NCBI GenBank assembly: GCA_009801015.1
Contig: VHZZ01003581.1
Coordinates: 14,658 to 59,877 of the forward strand
Direction: 5' to 3'
Source of the DNA: Silene noctiflora
Taxonomy: Eukaryota; Streptophyta; Magnoliopsida; Caryophyllales; Caryophyllaceae
Length of the DNA stretch: 45,220 nt
Made by a program: the position numbers and the translations under genes. The notes beneath the pieces are model-generated. The model did no database searches. It saw only the letters and a list, made by a program, of their open reading frames with translations, and was not told where the DNA came from. Below are positions 1 through 10,560 of the stretch, one piece after another. How positions within the stretch are numbered: the stretch's first letter is position 1; each line of letters starts with the position of its first letter.

Positions 1-1
1 T

Positions 2-1376
2 ATGAAGCAGACCCGGATTTTGGAAACATTTTCGTGGAGTGTAGGGCAGGGGCCACGGGTGAATTTTTATTACAAGACGGGTTCTTGTTCAAGGGAAATC
101 GTTTGTGTTCCGAAGCACCCAATTCGCGAGTTATTGGCCCGAGAAGCACATGGAGGCGGGTTGGCTGGACACTTTGGCAATGCTAAAACAATGGAGATTT
201 TATAGGAACACTTTTATTGGCCACGAATGCAAGGCGATGTGCAAAATCTGATTGGTAAGTGTCTAACGTCACATGTCGAAAAGTTCGTTCAAGCCCGGTT
301 CGTACACACCTCTACCGGTACCTTCTAGACTATGGGAGGATGTCTCAATGGATTTTATCGTCGCATTGCCCCGTACCCAAAGAGGCAAGGATGTAATAAT
401 GGTAGTGGTGGACCGCTTTTCTAAAATGGCTCACTTCATCGCGTGCCACAAGACGGATGATACGAGTAACACAGCTGACTTGTACTATCAAGAGGTTGTG
501 CGTCTACATGGCGTCCCAAAAACAGTTGTTTCCGACCTAGACTCGAAGTTCTTAAGTTATTTTTGGAACACGTTGTGGAAAAAGGTGGGTACTAAATTAT
601 TTTTTAGCACATCTCACCACCCGCAAACCGACGGGCAAACGGAAGTCACAAATCGGACTTTGGGTACCTTGTTACATGGGTTGGTGGGTAAGACTCGAAA
701 GGATTGGGATACGAAACTTGCTCATGCCGAGTTTGCGTATAATCGATCTCCGACTTTTGCCACGAAGCATTCTCCATTTGAAATTGTTTATGGGTTGAAT
801 CCATTTATTCCTTTGGAATTAATCCCCCAGCCTCGAAGTGAGTTGGTGCACAAGGACGCCGACTCGAAGCTTAAGTCGATGATGAAATTACATGAGCAAG
901 TTCGTAAGCGAATTAAGGCAATAAATGAAATGTATAAGCGCAAGTCTAACAAGCATCGTCAGGTTCGAGTATTCAATGAAGGCGACCTAGTTTGGGTCCA
1001 TTTAAGAAAGGAGAGATTTCCGAGCAAATGTAAGAATAAATTGATGCCTCGCGCGGAGGGGCCTTATAGGATAATTGCGAAAATCAATGACAATGCTTAT
1101 AAGGTCGAACTTCCGGGTGAGTATGGCGTTCACGCTATTTTTAAAGTTGGCGATCTTGTTCCGTACTTAGATGATGATGGCATAACGGAATTGAGGTCAA
1201 TTCCTTTCCAAGAGGGAGGAAATGATGCGTGCTTAAACAAGCTCGATGAGGTAGTGGTCGACTTGACCAATGAAGGTTCGAACAATGTGGCTCGAGCTCA
1301 ATGTTTGGCAAGGCAGCACGTTTGGTGTGGACATCCCAAGTCCCTTATTGTATGCTTAATTTCGAGCATTGATTGA
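2..1376 (+). pseudogene. Degenerate retrotransposon integrase (pol 3' part)
   Basis: In a live element this enzyme inserts the cDNA copy into host chromosomes. Two open segments are visible: 2-205, with the first half of the H2C2 zinc-binding module, and 273-1376 (367 codons), with the rve integrase core. The catalytic triad looks intact in the second segment at D27 (MDF), D88 (VSD) and E124 (QTE), a DX35E spacing. A GPYRI-type module follows near residue 263. The copy is disabled by an in-frame TAG at 203-205 and by a frame change near 266-273, which falls at the second zinc-binding Cys. The last ~35 codons look unlike typical pol tails. The ATG at 273 is only the first one after the frameshift, not a true start. 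The family call is firm; the lineage is not. Confidence 0.88.
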
Positions 1377-1402
1377 AGATGGAGTAGCTCAAGAGAATGG
1401 GT

Positions 1403-1729
1403 TGATTGCTTGTTTAATTGCTTGTTTATTTTCATTCAATAAAAGCCTAATTACTAATCTTAATTAGAATTATCAAATGTTATGGATAGCCAAGAGTCTT
1501 CCTTGTTTCTTTGGCTATATAGAGCTAATTGTAAGATAGATAAAGGATCCTAGTTTTGAAATAAAAATCAGAAGCTTTCTTTCACAAGTTCAATTCTTGC
1601 TTGCTTAGCAATTGTTGTTTCCGCTTTTATTCAACGCGTATTGAATATTAGCTCGAGCGTTCTCAATAGGTCTTGGGTCCGTTCACCATTGGCGAATTAT
1701 AGGTCTAGTTCGTCAAATATCCGTCACCA
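1403..1729 (+). repeat. Probable 3' LTR remnant
   Basis: A purine-rich tract (about 1390-1401, caagagaatggg) precedes a TG at 1403, and the stretch ends in CA at 1728-1729. Inside are a TATA-like site (1516-1521) and two AATAAA-type signals (about 1437 and 1561), the usual arrangement of an LTR promoter and polyadenylation region. The matching 5' LTR is outside the window, so the ends cannot be confirmed here. Confidence 0.35.
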
Positions 1730-1800
1730 AAGCACTCGGTTATAACTACTGTTTCAGCCGTGTTCAATTCTTCTTCTCCGCTCTTATCTATTCGTATCAT
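1730..1800 (-). pseudogene. Possible truncated first exon of a lost host gene
   Basis: On the minus strand a CT-rich leader (about 1810-1955 in plus coordinates) leads to an ATG at 1800-1798 and an open frame of ~24 codons beginning MIRIDKSGEEELN, which runs straight into the presumed LTR boundary and stops a few codons inside it. A TATA-like site lies at about 1965-1973 on the same strand. This is what a gene start cut off by an LTR insertion would look like. The frame is short and I recognise no family, so this may be chance. Confidence 0.25.
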
Positions 1801-2309
1801 GATGATTGAGAAATAGGTGAGAGAGGGAGATTGGGATTAAGATTTCAAATAAAATAAGACGATTTGGTTTCTGAAAATAAAGCCAGGGATAAAGGATTGA
1901 GTGAGATTTCAAAGAGAGAAGTGATGAGCTAGATGTGGGAGAGGGAGATGGAGATAGAGATGAAGTTATAAATAAGAGGTAATGAGGGTCACAGTATATT
2001 TTATATGTAAAAGGTTAATTGGAGGGTTTGGGCTCATAAGTATAATATGAGGGTGAATTGGATGATTTGGGTCCATTGTCCACAAATTGCACTTAATTTT
2101 TCTAACGCGAGTTTTGAGACTGTTAATATTTTTTTTTCTTTTTTCATATTTTAAACTTTAGTTTTTAGGGGTAACAATGTTAATTGTGTGTTTACATCCC
2201 CGTCATATTGGGTAATTATTATTTTTTTATTATTTCATTTTGTTACTTTTCGTATATTATATGACACTCCATCCATCTCGGTGATGAGATAAGTATTGTG
2301 TATAAGTTT

Positions 2310-2610
2310 AAGTATACCTGTCAAAACTGACCAACCCGTATAACCTGATTGATATTCGACCTGACACCCGAACTCCAAACTCAAGTTTAACTCGAACCCA
2401 AATTCCTCTGATTCAATATAACCCAACCCGAATATTTATTGTTGTACACTGAATAATTGAATATTATTCATTAATAGCTTGATAATATTGCTCCGAAAAT
2501 GAGCTGACCAAAAAATGACCATCACCAACCTGACTCAAACTCTTGCAAGCCCAATATTAACCCAATTTGAATCCGAGTCAATTGACCCATTTGCTAAGTC
2601 TAAGTTTAGG
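2310..2610 (+). repeat. Dispersed TGACCCR-rich repeat, copy 1
   Basis: The stretch is made of degenerate units of about 10-12 bases around 'acctgac', 'acccgaa' and 'ttgaccc'. It ends with tgacccatttgctaagtct (about 2583-2602), almost the same terminal sequence as the copy ending near 24,668. The rest of 1,801-2,310 shows no gene that I can support beyond the truncated-exon candidate. Confidence 0.55.
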
Positions 2611-2717
2611 TGGCAAATCCATGCAAATTCTATTACGACCCGTGTATTTTTTGCACGGAGTTAAAAATACTAATTGATTTATTGACGTATTTGTAATTGA
2701 TTTAAAACTAGTACTTG

Positions 2718-2723
2718 TATATA
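2718..2723 (+). promoter_or_regulatory. TATA box candidate for the SPRING-like gene
   Basis: TATATA lies 106 bases upstream of the start codon at 2829, leaving room for a leader of roughly 75 bases. No other core promoter element stands out. Confidence 0.3.
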
Positions 2724-2828
2724 CGAAGAGTCGAAGATACAACTACACAAGTAGAGAAGTGTTTATCCTCGATATTCTGCATTACATTTGAACACAAGTT
2801 TTAGAAATTGTGCGCAATTTGATGCAAC

Positions 2829-5800
2829 ATGAAAATGTTGAAGTGGGTAGTCTTCCAATTTTTCTTCACCCCATTCCCTTTGATAACATTGTCAATCAGG
2901 TTAATTATTCAGCTGTATTTGTTTAATGCACCAACTTTTATCCTAAGCTCATATTATGAACATCTTTAATAATTTCGATTAATTTGTATGTGTTTTTTTA
3001 GTGATTATTGATTGTTTTGTTGATGGGTTTTGTGAAATTTTTTCTGGGTTGAACAAGTTTTGAGGGTTTATTGATTTGTTTGTGATCATCCTTAATTCTA
3101 ACTGATTAAATGGTTGCCCTTTTCTGGGAATATTGGATCAAATATGATTGTGCAGGAGAGATTTTCAATCTTATAAGTTGTTTTTAGTTTTGTTATGATA
3201 TCGAAACGGATGTGATAAAGATGGTAATTTGTTGCACAAGTTCTTAGATTTCCACTCATATTTCTTAGGTTTGAACTTAGAGGTTTTCTGATTAGAGGAA
3301 AGCGGAAGTGAATGTCTCAGTTTTCGGTCGAAGATTGAATCAAGTTTGGATGCAAATATTGTATTATTTTGAGATTCATCACAGCATTCGTTGGAAATGA
3401 TAGGTTGTCTACTGTAACTCTGATAGTTTTCGGAGCCTGTCTCCGACCAATTGCTTTTTATCTCACAAAAACGAATAATGGTGTGGTTAAGCTTCGGCAA
3501 TGAATGTATGTTGCCTTGTCTGGTTATTGGTAAAATATGGAGTATAAGTTGTAGAGTTGGTGGTCGGTTGTCTATCAATTGCTAAGAGGCATGGCTGGGA
3601 TGATCGAGTATATTATGGAGTATAGATTGACTCAAAAAATGTTTCTTTCTAGATGTTTGTTTACCCAGTTCGATGAAACTACAGAGCTTTGAATCTTTTC
3701 TTGCTGGCACGTCTGATATTTGAAATTGCCTGACATGTGGTGTCTTTCTTTTCTGTAGGGATGATATTGGTTTTCAAGTTCAGGCATGCAGGAGTACTGT
3801 CCAAGGAAGATATTTATTGGCGGATGATAGTGGTATGTGCTTGCTTTCGAAAAGTAGTATGATAATCCCAGTTTGGCTGATTCTGTGATATTTTCCTGGT
3901 TTTCTATTTGATTGTATTCTTTTTTTGAGGAAAAACTCTATATTCCATACGTTTTTGTAACTCAGTTTCTAGTTCACACAACTTTTTTCTTTCTGTACTT
4001 TAGCATCACATACTTGGTTTTGGGCATTGTAGGCTATGTGTGCGATGCTTTATCGGTAAATTCTGATTCACGCTGCTGTCCTCAGAAAGGAAGTCAGTTC
4101 TCTTGTCAGTGAGTTATTTTCTCATTTATTTTCGTTGACTTCAAGTAACAAATATACAAAAAAGACATTTCTTGTCTTTATTATGTGCAGGGGATGTAAC
4201 CTCATTTCACAATGTTGCAACTCCTATGAATTCTGTGTTTCATGCTGCCTTAATCCTGTAAAGGTACTTGTTAATCTCATCTTCCCTTCAACAACCCATA
4301 TGTAAACTTGTGATTGATTTAATGCCATTTAATGGCACACAAAATAGGGTTTGACCTAGTGGTAGAGACGGCCAAAGGTTGTTATCCTTCCCTTGTATTG
4401 TACTGACGTTGTGCCTTCTCTTACGACAAAAAAATAATATAAAAATTTAAAGGTGTTATTAAAAGCTTTTCATCAAGTTTACAAGGATTCACTGTGTTGT
4501 GGCAGACTCACAAAGAGCTGGCAGTACAGGTGAAGATAGCCAAGGCAGAAACTGCAGGTATACTATACTAGAAGCTACATGGTCATCTCTTGTATTAGAC
4601 ATTATTTTTCTTATGTTTCCGTTGATGCATTGCTACCTTCCATGCTTGATGGTGATTTTACCTGTGATGGGTTAGTCAATCAACTTTTTTTTTGTTGTGG
4701 GCATTGGCGTAAGAAAGCCTTGATTCCTGAATAGTAGCTGACTACTGGAGTTATAACATGCATAGGACTCAGCAACGGCCCTGTAGTATAGGGTGCTTCA
4801 TTGGAGGAGATCAAATGGTTTAAATTAAACATTTGATTTGACTCCTGGCATAGTTCATCGTTATGGGATAGATGCAGTGTGCATATGCGTTAATTATCTT
4901 AATTTATTGTCGCTAATGACTCTCCATACACAGTCTTCAATTAGGAGATCAATATCTGGAAATCTGGTTTGTCCTATACCTCTTTGCTATCTATATATAT
5001 GTACTACAATAATCGATGCTTTTGCATGTAGTGAGGTTTTTACTAGAATTAACACATTGATTAACAGTCTGAATGCATGCGTTGGCTGAACACATCTATA
5101 AGCAAAGTGAAAATGGATGTAGTCAAGATTTTGAGAGTTATAAGAATAACAGAAGGATTTAAAGACGTCTAACATAGGCATGTCCAGCGAACCTCAATAT
5201 CATAATCATAATGGACATAAAGTTTCACTGTCACTGTATAGACAAAAAACCACTAGAAGTGCGCGAAATATATACATAGCAACTGTAGCACAAAGCTTTG
5301 AGCTTTGGATACTATTTGTTTCCATTTGTTTTGAGACAAAGCTTCCTGATTTCTGTTGGCATGTAGTTTCTGGTGCATAATTTTGTTGCATGAGAGGAAA
5401 ACGTGTTCATATGACTACTGGTGGCAGGTACTTATAATACTGTGTTTGATTTCTGTGCTGGGAGGTGCCGCCACAATTCTGAGAGTGTGGTACGTACCTG
5501 TCTCCATTTATTTTAAGAGTTTCATCCAATGGTGTTAGTGGAATAAATCAACAGGTTTTGCTGCGAGATTTTTATGCTGACTTTGCTATTTAGTGTCTGA
5601 CCGTGTTATTATCTCAAGTGATTCCATGTTTAGATGATTAGTATTAAAATATACATCGAAGGACATCAAGGGGATGGCATCCATTTACAAATTGACACCA
5701 TGAGGAAATACCCAATACAAACTGAGTGCTAGATGATTGAATTCTCTCTCAAACACTGATGAGTAGTCCTACACTCCTACCTACAAAAAGACAAATGGCC

Positions 5801-8727
5801 ATTAATGCGCTCAAGTAAAAGAAGGGTTCATTGGCCTCTTTGCTACGTTCTAGTTGATTTAGTTGTAATTTTATTGTTTTCTTTGGCTACAAAATGCAAG
5901 TGTGTGGAAATCACTGGAAAAGAATGATCTTTCCATGGATGTTCCTCTTATTTTTTCCCCTCAAAACACACACGATGTGTCTGTACTGGTTTCCGTAGTT
6001 TTAAGTGGTGTGTTAAAGACAATGAATAAACAAAAACAAAAACTTGATAGTCTATTAACACAGCACATTCTGGAAAGTTATAACCATTCATCTAACTTGT
6101 AGCCCTGGTCAAAATGAGCTGTTAAGGTCAAACACTCAAACTACTGTTATAACTTATAGGTGACATGATTGTATAATTTAGAACTTCAGCGATTTTCTCA
6201 TTATCTTCTTGCAACTGTTTTCCAGGTTCATGAAAATGCGTATGTCAGCGACTTCCATCACTGTTATTCCTTACCATCAAATTCATCAGGTCAGTTTGAG
6301 CTCTTTCAGAAAGCCCATCCCTATGATTAGCATTATCTGTTTTCTGTGGCTTCAAAAACACTTATTTTGATTTAGTTAATTAGTTGGTGAATTCAGCTTT
6401 ATCTTTGAGGGGAAAGAAAGAAAATGTCCATGCTTAAGCTATTGAATGCTGTTTTGGGCCTTTCAAGATGCCGACTTTTGCTTATGTGTTGAAACTTGAA
6501 TGTAATTTGCTGCCCTCTTTGCTAAAAGACTTGCTACGGTACACTAATATGCTTCATAGCTTCGAAGTCGTCTTGTGGAAAAATGATGCCCAAGTTTTGC
6601 ATTTGAATTCAACCCCTGGGGCGGGGATGACAAACACAGAAATTACACATGTTTAGAATAAGCAGGCTATATGTGACGTCTATAAAGCATTGGGAAACCC
6701 TAAACTCCTAAAGCCATCAAAACATTTTAAGAACATACATATTCTGAAAAAGTCGTCTGATGTCGGCCTAAAACCTAACGAATTGATATAATCTTGCGTG
6801 AATCTACTGCCCATTCTCGTATACAAATCCAGTTTATTTTACTTTATAATCTAAATATCTAATTACAGAGTGTTTTTGTAAATAATATAATTCACATTTG
6901 ATCTGAACCATTGTAGAAGTTTGAAGTAATTTGGCTCACCCATTAACTGTTTTCTTCCCCATTGATATTGAACTTATGCTTCTGCAGAGGTTTGTTTAAT
7001 GACTAGTTTGAACTATGCTGTTTTAATCTTGTTTTGATTTTTGCTTTGTAAACAGGGTCCTCTGATAAACTGATGGAATCAAAGTTGGCTGGAATAAATA
7101 TTGTTGTTGGAAGGTTTGAACTCTTCTCCTGCTAAATGGCCTGCATATTGTTTTTGGTTATCAGATAGATTTGCATTGTATAATGTGGACTTTTTGGTAG
7201 ACAGGCAGGGTGAATCATGCGACTCTGTTTGTAAATTGCGTGGGCAGTCATGTGTTTCTAGCAGGATTTTGTTGCTGAATGAATGTGACATGTAAGTTAC
7301 CTTTATTTTATTATTTTTTTTCTCACTGCCTCCATTTTGCTCTAATTTGTATAATTTGAATTGTTATGGTGACTGGTTGTTATGAACTGTGTACCAAACA
7401 AATCATCAGCCACTGTCCATATGAAAAACAGGAAAAAATGTTATGAGAGTAGATCCTATAAATGTACAGTACATGTCCACGAGCGTAAAAGAACACAAGA
7501 ATATCGATTCAACTGAAACATCTTTATGCATGGAGTATATTTTATTGATTCAATTGAAACGTCTTTATGCATGGGGACTTTGGGAGGGGGACACCTTGTG
7601 AGAGCTATTGGAGTCATTTTCGTCTGGTTTCTTAAAGAACTAACTTAAACCTTTGGGAAGGGGCATAGAACATAATCCATGTAGGCTCATTGGTTTTCTT
7701 TTCTAAGATTTAATTGTAGTTGGGAGTTAGGAGATTAAAATTTCATAATAGGAACTTTCTAAGCTGTCTCATATTTTCATAATCGTAACGATACTGGCGG
7801 GGAAGTTATTGCAAATATGAACTCTTATAGTCTTATTACTCTTTGGTGATATAATTCATCCTCATTATTGCAAACATAATTTACCATTTGGATGGAAGTT
7901 TTTCATGATTTATTTTATGCTAATCAAACTGCTCAAACCCATTTGTTTAGTTTTACGCTTCTTCTGAAGTTAACTTCTGTTGATGGTTTTGCTGTCTGTT
8001 ATCATAGTATGCAGAAATATTTGAACTGCAAAGGTGGTTGTATAGCTAGCTTGGGGTCTGATCAACCAGCTGAAGTTGTTGATGATGCGCCCAACAATCT
8101 GGTAGTCTCCACTATTAACTACCAATCCTTTAATAAGGCTGCTTCAAAATTTCTCGTCTCTTTTTGTGACGTTGATTGTTTTATAATTATTCAAATCCAC
8201 GTAGTTTGCTACTATGACTTTGTGTGTTTGGATCCAGTGGGGTTGGAAAATAACTCTACAACATAGAGTTTACCTAAGATAGTATATATATAACATTCAT
8301 TCCTTAATTATGTGTACTCATATATACTTGCACATTATATTTTTCATTTAGAGAAACTCTACAATCTCCACCATAAAAAAACTACTGGATCCTAACCCAT
8401 GGCTTTGCACACCTAGGGAACACAATTGTTTGTTTCACGTGTTCCTTGCCCTGGCATTTCATGCACCGTTCTCTTAGACGTGAGCTTAAAAGAAGAAATT
8501 AACTGATTTAGAGGAGCCAAGGAGGTATGAGTGGAAGGAAGCAATTACTAACGAGGAGGCTCCTACCCAAGCATCTTGATAAGTATGATAACTGATTTAT
8601 GCGCTTACACATAATTTGTATTAATTGTTTGCAGTACCCAGGAGCATGTCTATACACCAAGTCCCAGAAAATGTTATCCTGTGATGGTCTTCATAAACAT
8701 ACGCGACGGCTTTGCCCCTGTGCTTAG
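2829..8727 (+). CDS. SPRING/C12orf49-like (UPF0454) Cys-rich membrane protein
   Basis: Eleven exons join to 804 bases (267 residues): 2829-2899, 3759-3832, 4033-4108, 4191-4263, 4506-4557, 5428-5489, 6226-6289, 7056-7113, 7205-7291, 8008-8101, 8635-8727. Every intron is GT-AG and every phase fits. Residues 5-22 form one hydrophobic segment (signal anchor or signal peptide), so the rest should be luminal. Residues 34-150 match the SPRING family: CRSTVQG, YVCDA, an RCC, GCN..QCCNSYEFCVSCCLNP, a VHENAY motif and a following HHCY. A sequon is at N155. Residues 178-267 are a second Cys-rich part ending CPCA, resembling the tail of MGAT5. In animals SPRING sits in the Golgi and promotes Site-1 protease maturation for SREBP activation; a role in plants is inference. 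The start at 2829 is chosen because its exon supplies the hydrophobic segment and the right phase; M3 is an alternative. Confidence 0.85.
7503..7576 (+). repeat. Imperfect tandem duplication in intron 9
   Basis: About 30 bases (gattcaactgaaacatctt, then tatgcatgg) occur twice, from about 7506 and 7547, differing at a few positions. The copies lie about 41 bases apart in the intron between the ninth and tenth exons of the SPRING-like gene. Confidence 0.6.
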
Positions 8728-9838
8728 TGTATTTTTTTGTGGTAAGTTTCTTTCTCCAGGGATTGTTTGGGACAAGGGGAAATTTTTATCGTGGTACAAA
8801 TCTCCAAACGAAATTAAAGAAGAAAGTGGTGCTATTTGAGGATGACACTAGGCAACTAGGTGGTGGCGGCGTGGAATTGTTTGCCCATTTGGGAGATATG
8901 CATTGCCCTAGAAGGGGAGGTAGGCAACTCTTACTCCCCTCTATGGAGTAAGTTGCACTCTCTTCCGCATTTCCACCTTCTCCTACCACCATTTTTTTCC
9001 ATCTTCTCCCTGCTTTCATAATTATGGCTCCCTGTAACAGTTATCCCCATGAATCCATGATCCCCTCCCAAGTAAGCCCCTAATATCAATATGCCATATT
9101 AGAAAGCTACTTTGATTTGATAAGATGTGCGTCATCCGTCATATTGTTCTTAGGGAACTTTTAATTCGAATTTCCTGGAAACAACTTCACTATAAGCAAA
9201 ACCCTCTCACGCGACTTAATGGAGATCTTTTTTAAGGAACATTGATGATGTCATTGTTTGGTGGGCAATGGAGATTGGAGAGGTTAGGGAGGTGTCGTAG
9301 ACCTAGAATAGTAGAATATGAGGTACCATGGTTAGGTGGTAAAGGGTAGCTGACCTTAGTCTCTTTCTACTGGTCGAATATGTTATTGCGACAATTCAAT
9401 TTGGCATCTTTACATTTCAGATTCTACTTGTAATAATCTCCATGCTTCACCAATGGCAGATTATGATGGCACGACACTGAGGATTATGCCGGGTTTCATT
9501 TCTGGATGAATCGTCTTTCTCTGTGCCCATAAAAATGGAGCAATTTGTTACGGCAGTCATAAAAAGTGGTAATCTAACTCTCGGCTTTTAGCACATCTTT
9601 TCCGACATGTTTATCTAGTTCCTGATCACAGCTAGGGGAGATCACTTCATCCAAGGAAAATGCTATCATACTTCACTGTTTGTGTTGCAGCTTGAAATTA
9701 ACCTAAGCTAATTATTAATTTATTTGGTTAGAAAAGAGCCACACAGAAGATATTGATGTAATTGAGTTTGGAACCTTAATATAGCTATTCCAATTTTGAT
9801 CTATTTTCATAGTTTTTGCGGTTTGCTTAGTAACATAC
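8728..9838. other. 3' flank of the SPRING-like gene, no gene seen
   Basis: The first part should hold the 3'UTR. Short open frames on both strands near 8,710-9,020 are low-complexity and overlap each other, and I see no family, splice pattern or RNA gene here. Confidence 0.5.
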
Positions 9839-9840
9839 TA

Positions 9841-9908
9841 CTCCCTCTGTCACCAATGAATAGTTTACGTTTGCTTTAAATGTAAACTATTGACTAGTAC
9901 AGAGGGAG
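9841..9908. mobile_element. Stowaway-like MITE (68 bp)
   Basis: CTCCCTCTGT at 9841-9850 is mirrored by ACAGAGGGAG at 9899-9908, and both ends are flanked by TA (9839-9840 and 9909-9910). This is the terminal sequence and target duplication of Stowaway (Tc1/mariner-derived) elements. The inner parts of the two arms also pair (tagtttac / gtaaacta), so the element is almost all hairpin. Confidence 0.85.
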
Positions 9909-10009
9909 TATTAAAGTTGAGCCGCAACACCATATCGCGACTGCATTTACTTTATGACCACTGATATCTAACTTTGACGACTGCCTATGATTCAACTTTT
10001 AAACTTATA

Positions 10010-10095
10010 CTCCCTCCGTATCAGCTATTTATTTACTTTTATTTTTAATTTCTACTCGCAGCGTAAAAATAACCAATTAATCGAAACGGAGGGAA
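10010..10095. mobile_element. Stowaway-like MITE with worn right end
   Basis: CTCCCTCCGT (10010-10019), preceded by TA, pairs with ACGGAGGGA at 10086-10094. The right end reads ...GGGAATCTA instead of GGGAGTA, so its last bases are mutated. It lies about 470 bases upstream of GUN4. Confidence 0.75.
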
Positions 10096-10324
10096 TCTAT
10101 TAGGTTGAAAAGGAGTAATTTGCTTGCTTTATGTGATTGTAAAAGGAGGATGTGTTCTTGTAACTTACATGCAACATTGTCCTCACATTTGCAAATTACA
10201 AAAGTTGCATGCTTTACACTTTTCATACCTCCAATTGTCCTTGTATTATCTCTTTTAATGTTTTCTTCCTCCTTATATCTCTTCAACCCCACCTTTCCTT
10301 CACAACCTCTAATTTCATTTCTTC

Positions 10325-10371
10325 CATTTTTTTTTTAAATTTTTTAATTTTTTAATTTTTTAATTTTTTAA
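10325..10371. repeat. T-rich run with four taattttt units
   Basis: A poly-T tract is followed by about four copies of an 8-base taattttt unit, just upstream of the GUN4 promoter. It is likely a slippage-prone microsatellite. Confidence 0.8.
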
Positions 10372-10399
10372 AGATAGTATGAGAAAATCCCACTCTCAG

Positions 10400-10560
10400 T
10401 CCCCAACCAATCAAAATCATTTTCTCTATCTTCTTGGATCACCCCTTTTATTTCCTATATCTCCCATAGAATTGTCATCACTCTAAACTACACACATACA
10501 CCACACTCTTCCTTCTCTTTTACAACTAATACTTGCCATTTTTACTACATTCCTTCCTTC
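10400..10560 (+). promoter_or_regulatory. GUN4 promoter and leader region
   Basis: CCAAT is at 10407-10411 and a weak TATA-like site (cctatatct) lies near 10455, about 105 bases before the GUN4 start codon. The stretch after it is C/T/A-rich, as plant leaders are. I see no clear G-box. Confidence 0.35.

Larger units (their letters stand above)
1..1729 (+). mobile_element. Ty3/gypsy LTR retrotransposon, 3' remnant
   Basis: The left edge of the window cuts into the pol region of a Ty3/gypsy element: zinc-binding H2C2 segment, integrase core and C-terminal GPY-type module are in the usual order, followed by a purine-rich stretch and a probable 3' LTR. Protease, reverse transcriptase and RNase H lie outside the window. 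No chromodomain is seen after the integrase, so a chromovirus is less likely; I do not assign a lineage. The copy is broken (see the pol entry). The right boundary is inferred from a TG...CA pair and is uncertain. Confidence 0.8.

Noticed and set aside
3171-3578. 135-codon minus-strand open frame in intron 1 of the SPRING-like gene
   Set aside because: It has no recognisable motif and lies wholly inside an intron of a well-supported gene; its composition looks like chance.
4345-4440. Possible SINE (gacctagtggtagagacgg) in an intron of the SPRING-like gene
   Set aside because: It has an A-box-like word but no B box, tail or second copy in the window.
7892-8266. 124-codon plus-strand open frame
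   Set aside because: It is exon 10 of the SPRING-like gene read through its acceptor and donor; only 8008-8101 is coding.
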